The notes below the pieces were generated by a model. It was not told the DNA's origin. It saw nothing but the letters and a program-made list of their open reading frames with translations, and did no database searches. The position numbers and the translations under genes were made by a program. From an uncultured Winogradskyella sp. (GTDB taxonomy: Bacteria > Bacteroidota > Bacteroidia > Flavobacteriales > Flavobacteriaceae), in the NCBI RefSeq assembly GCF_947498345.1, contig NZ_CANMJY010000007.1, forward strand, positions 160,040 to 224,039: 64,000 bases of DNA. Direction: 5' to 3'. Below, piece by piece: positions 61,989 through 64,000 of this stretch (positions are counted from its first letter, which is position 1; every line of letters begins with the position of its first letter).

Positions 61989-64000
61989 ATGAAAAGACAG
62001 AGAAACATCACATCGTTAACGCCATTTATGATGCTATTAGGGTTTGTACTTTTAAGCATACAGGCCTATGCTCAGAACCTCTCGGGGCTAACACCCGTAA
62101 CGGTAGGTAACACCGAAACTTACACCTATAACGACGGTAACATAAAGCCCAACCTGAGCTGGAACATTATCGGTGGTACACAGGTAAGCTCAAGCTCTTC
62201 AGGGACCACCTATACCGTCGATGTCACATGGCCAACCATTGGTACCCATAAGGTTGAGGCCCGTGGTAAGAGCAACTCCTTATTGGAAAGTATGGACGTG
62301 GTTGTACAGGCCGCACCACCAACCACCAGTGTGGCCCTACTTAACTATATACATAACATTACACCGCGGATCGCTACCACAGATATCACTACGCTAAGCA
62401 ATAATGAAAAGATAGAGAGCATCACCTATTTTGATGGGCTCGGACGTGCCAGCCAATCCATTGGGATACGTGCTGGTGGACAAAGTCAGGATATCATTAC
62501 CCATATAGCCTATGATGCCTTTGGCAGACAGACCAAAGAATACCTGCCTTACAGTGCTACAACAAATATTGGCGACTTTAGAGTCGATGCCTTTGATGCC
62601 ACCAACAGCTATTACGATGCCACGGCCTATGACGATGATTTTCCAGGGATGAGCGTTGCAGATATCAATCCCTATTCTGAGAAAGAATTTGACAGCTCAC
62701 CACTAAATAGAGTGATGAAACAGGCGGCACCAGGTAAGGATTGGAAAATGGGTAATGGCCATGAGATTGAAATGGACTATCTCACCAACGGTACCAACGA
62801 GGTCAAACATTATTATGTAAAACTGTTTAAAGACGTTACCAACTCTGTAATCACCTACACTACCTCTTTGGAAGACAATGGCTATTATACTGCAAATGAG
62901 TTGTCCAAAACGATAACCAAAGATGAAAACCACGATGGTACAAGTACCAAGGCTCATACCACCGAAGAATTTAAAAACAAACAAGGCCAGGTGATTTTAA
63001 AGCGTACTTATGGAACCTCTGAAGTAGATGGGGTTGCTCAGACCAATGTGGCCCACGACACTTATTATGTCTATGATGATTATGGTAACCTTAGCTTTGT
63101 ACTGCCACCAAAGGCCGAAGCCCATACCGCTAAGCCAGATCCTACAGAGCTTAGTGAGTTGTGTTACCAATATATTTATGACGACCTTAACCGTTTGGTA
63201 GAAAAGAAAATACCAGGCAAAGGCTGGGAATATATTGTTTATAATAAGTTAGATCAACCCATAGCGACACAAGATGCTATACAAAGGGGAAGTGCTCCTT
63301 ACAAATGGCTAATAACAAAGTATGATGCCTTTGGGCGTGTGGCCTATACAGCTATAGAAGAGTCAAATACATTATATACCAGAACGGCTGTACAGGATGT
63401 AATCAATGGTCAAACACAGCAATACGAAACACGGCTTACCACACCCATTACTGTAGCAGGCACAACCTTATATTACACCAATGCCTCAGGGTTTATGCAC
63501 TTAGAAGAATTGTTAACCATCAATTATTACGACGATTATAACTTCGATCTCGATGGTGGCAGCTCAGAAACGGCCTATGGCGTAACACCGATTACCAATG
63601 TTAAAGGCCTGGCTACAGGGAGCAAGGTAAGAGTACTGGGCACCAACGACTGGATCACCACCGTGACCTATTACGATGACAAGGCGAGACCTATCTATGT
63701 GTATTCTAAAAATGCGTATTTAGACACTGTAGATAAAATAAAGAGCGACCTCACCTTTGATGGTAGAGCTACAGAGACCACAAGCTCTAAGGAACGCTCT
63801 GGGATAACGCTGAGTTTTATAGACCAGTATACCTATGACCATACCAATCGTGTTTTGGAGCATAGAAACAAGTTTGCACATGCACCACTCTATGAGGTCA
63901 TTACCGATAATAGCTACGACGACCTGGGGCAACTGACAGCTAAGGGTGTAGGTGGTAAGCAAAATGCGATCGATAGATTACAAGATATAGACTATACCTA
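61989..64000 (+). CDS. DUF6443/RHS-repeat protein (partial, runs off window)
   Basis: At least 670 residues, cut at the window edge. A signal peptide (MKRQRNITSLTPFMMLLGFV..., about 1-29) leads into a short Ig/PKD-like domain. From about residue 117 (LLNYIHNITPR) comes the DUF6443 region, with IESITYFDGLGRASQSIGIRAGG. RHS/YD repeats then follow: YVYDDYGNLSFVLPPK, YIYDDLNRLVEKKIPGKGWEYIVYNKLDQPIATQD, KYDAFGRVAYTA. Proteins of this kind usually continue for more than 1000 residues to an RHS core and a variable, sometimes toxic, C-terminus, which is not in the window. The frame was read directly from the bases. Confidence 0.85.
   Translation, partial: MKRQRNITSLTPFMMLLGFVLLSIQAYAQNLSGLTPVTVGNTETYTYNDGNIKPNLSWNIIGGTQVSSSSSGTTYTVDVTWPTIGTHKVEARGKSNSLLESMDVVVQAAPPTTSVALLNYIHNITPRIATTDITTLSNNEKIESITYFDGLGRASQSIGIRAGGQSQDIITHIAYDAFGRQTKEYLPYSATTNIGDFRVDAFDATNSYYDATAYDDDFPGMSVADINPYSEKEFDSSPLNRVMKQAAPGKDWKMGNGHEIEMDYLTNGTNEVKHYYVKLFKDVTNSVITYTTSLEDNGYYTANELSKTITKDENHDGTSTKAHTTEEFKNKQGQVILKRTYGTSEVDGVAQTNVAHDTYYVYDDYGNLSFVLPPKAEAHTAKPDPTELSELCYQYIYDDLNRLVEKKIPGKGWEYIVYNKLDQPIATQDAIQRGSAPYKWLITKYDAFGRVAYTAIEESNTLYTRTAVQDVINGQTQQYETRLTTPITVAGTTLYYTNASGFMHLEELLTINYYDDYNFDLDGGSSETAYGVTPITNVKGLATGSKVRVLGTNDWITTVTYYDDKARPIYVYSKNAYLDTVDKIKSDLTFDGRATETTSSKERSGITLSFIDQYTYDHTNRVLEHRNKFAHAPLYEVITDNSYDDLGQLTAKGVGGKQNAIDRLQDIDYT

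Noticed and set aside
1..64000. CRISPR array, insertion sequence or integrase
   Set aside because: No evenly spaced repeat array, terminal-inverted-repeat transposase gene or integrase-like protein was seen in the coding inventory.

Overview
This 64-kb window is from a marine-type member of the Flavobacteriaceae (Bacteroidota). The evidence is low GC (roughly a third through most of the window), exact TAnnTTTG promoter -7 elements ahead of several genes, a gliding-motility C-terminal (CHU_C type, type IX secretion) domain, a FecI/FecR/TonB-receptor regulatory set, lipoproteins with acidic surface-export signals, and Bacteroidota-only families (DUF4286, DUF4199, DUF5916, DUF6443). No insertion sequence, CRISPR array or rRNA operon was seen. 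There is one tRNA gene, tRNA-Ala(GGC).

Layout. 0.2-4.7 kb: asd, mscL, alr and tdk on the minus strand, then a conserved hypothetical gene and a DoxX gene on plus. 4.7-8.2 kb: a large secreted DUF11-repeat adhesin-like protein. 8.2-19.1 kb: housekeeping and repair genes (rsmI, a uracil-DNA-glycosylase-like gene, recJ, lpxH, queD), two thiol-stress proteins (AhpD-like and OsmC-like), OmpA, MFS and MATE transporters, and a universal stress protein. Two tiny membrane-protein genes sit just upstream of queD. 19.1-25.8 kb: tRNA-Ala, then an ECF sigma/FecR/TonB-receptor set divergent from two aspartate-rich repeat lipoproteins. A shared bipartite motif lies upstream of both arms. 25.8-35.9 kb: a DUF5916 gene remnant, a candidate small RNA, pth, ribF, an HTTM gene, serS, a 22-residue ORF with its own terminator, a TPR protein, rsmA (flanked by REP-like repeats) and mgtE. 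36-39.8 kb: a run of small metabolic, regulatory and membrane genes. 39.8-44.5 kb: a minus-strand operon of GNAT, lysC, an OlsF-like lipid acyltransferase fusion and a CarboxypepD-domain protein. 44.7-51 kb: fbp, then a 1477-residue STAND/NACHT-type NTPase fused to a histone-deacetylase-like domain, then an overlapping lipoprotein acetolactate decarboxylase. 51-57.8 kb: TerB, a DHFR-like gene, mfd, an EamA transporter and a thioredoxin-fold protein. 57.8-64 kb: an RHS/YD-repeat cluster whose base composition jumps to about 50% GC part-way through its first gene and which runs off the window.

The most interesting locus is the NTPase-HDAC fusion at 45.8-50.3 kb. It has the architecture of an immune-type sensor NTPase (N-terminal helical region, P-loop NTPase, helical repeats) with a deacetylase-fold domain as its possible effector. 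One of the two active-site histidines of that fold is replaced by leucine. Second is the sigma/anti-sigma/receptor/lipoprotein locus at 19-26 kb, where the sequence itself offers a candidate ECF promoter. All functional statements are from reading the sequence and family knowledge; no database search was run.
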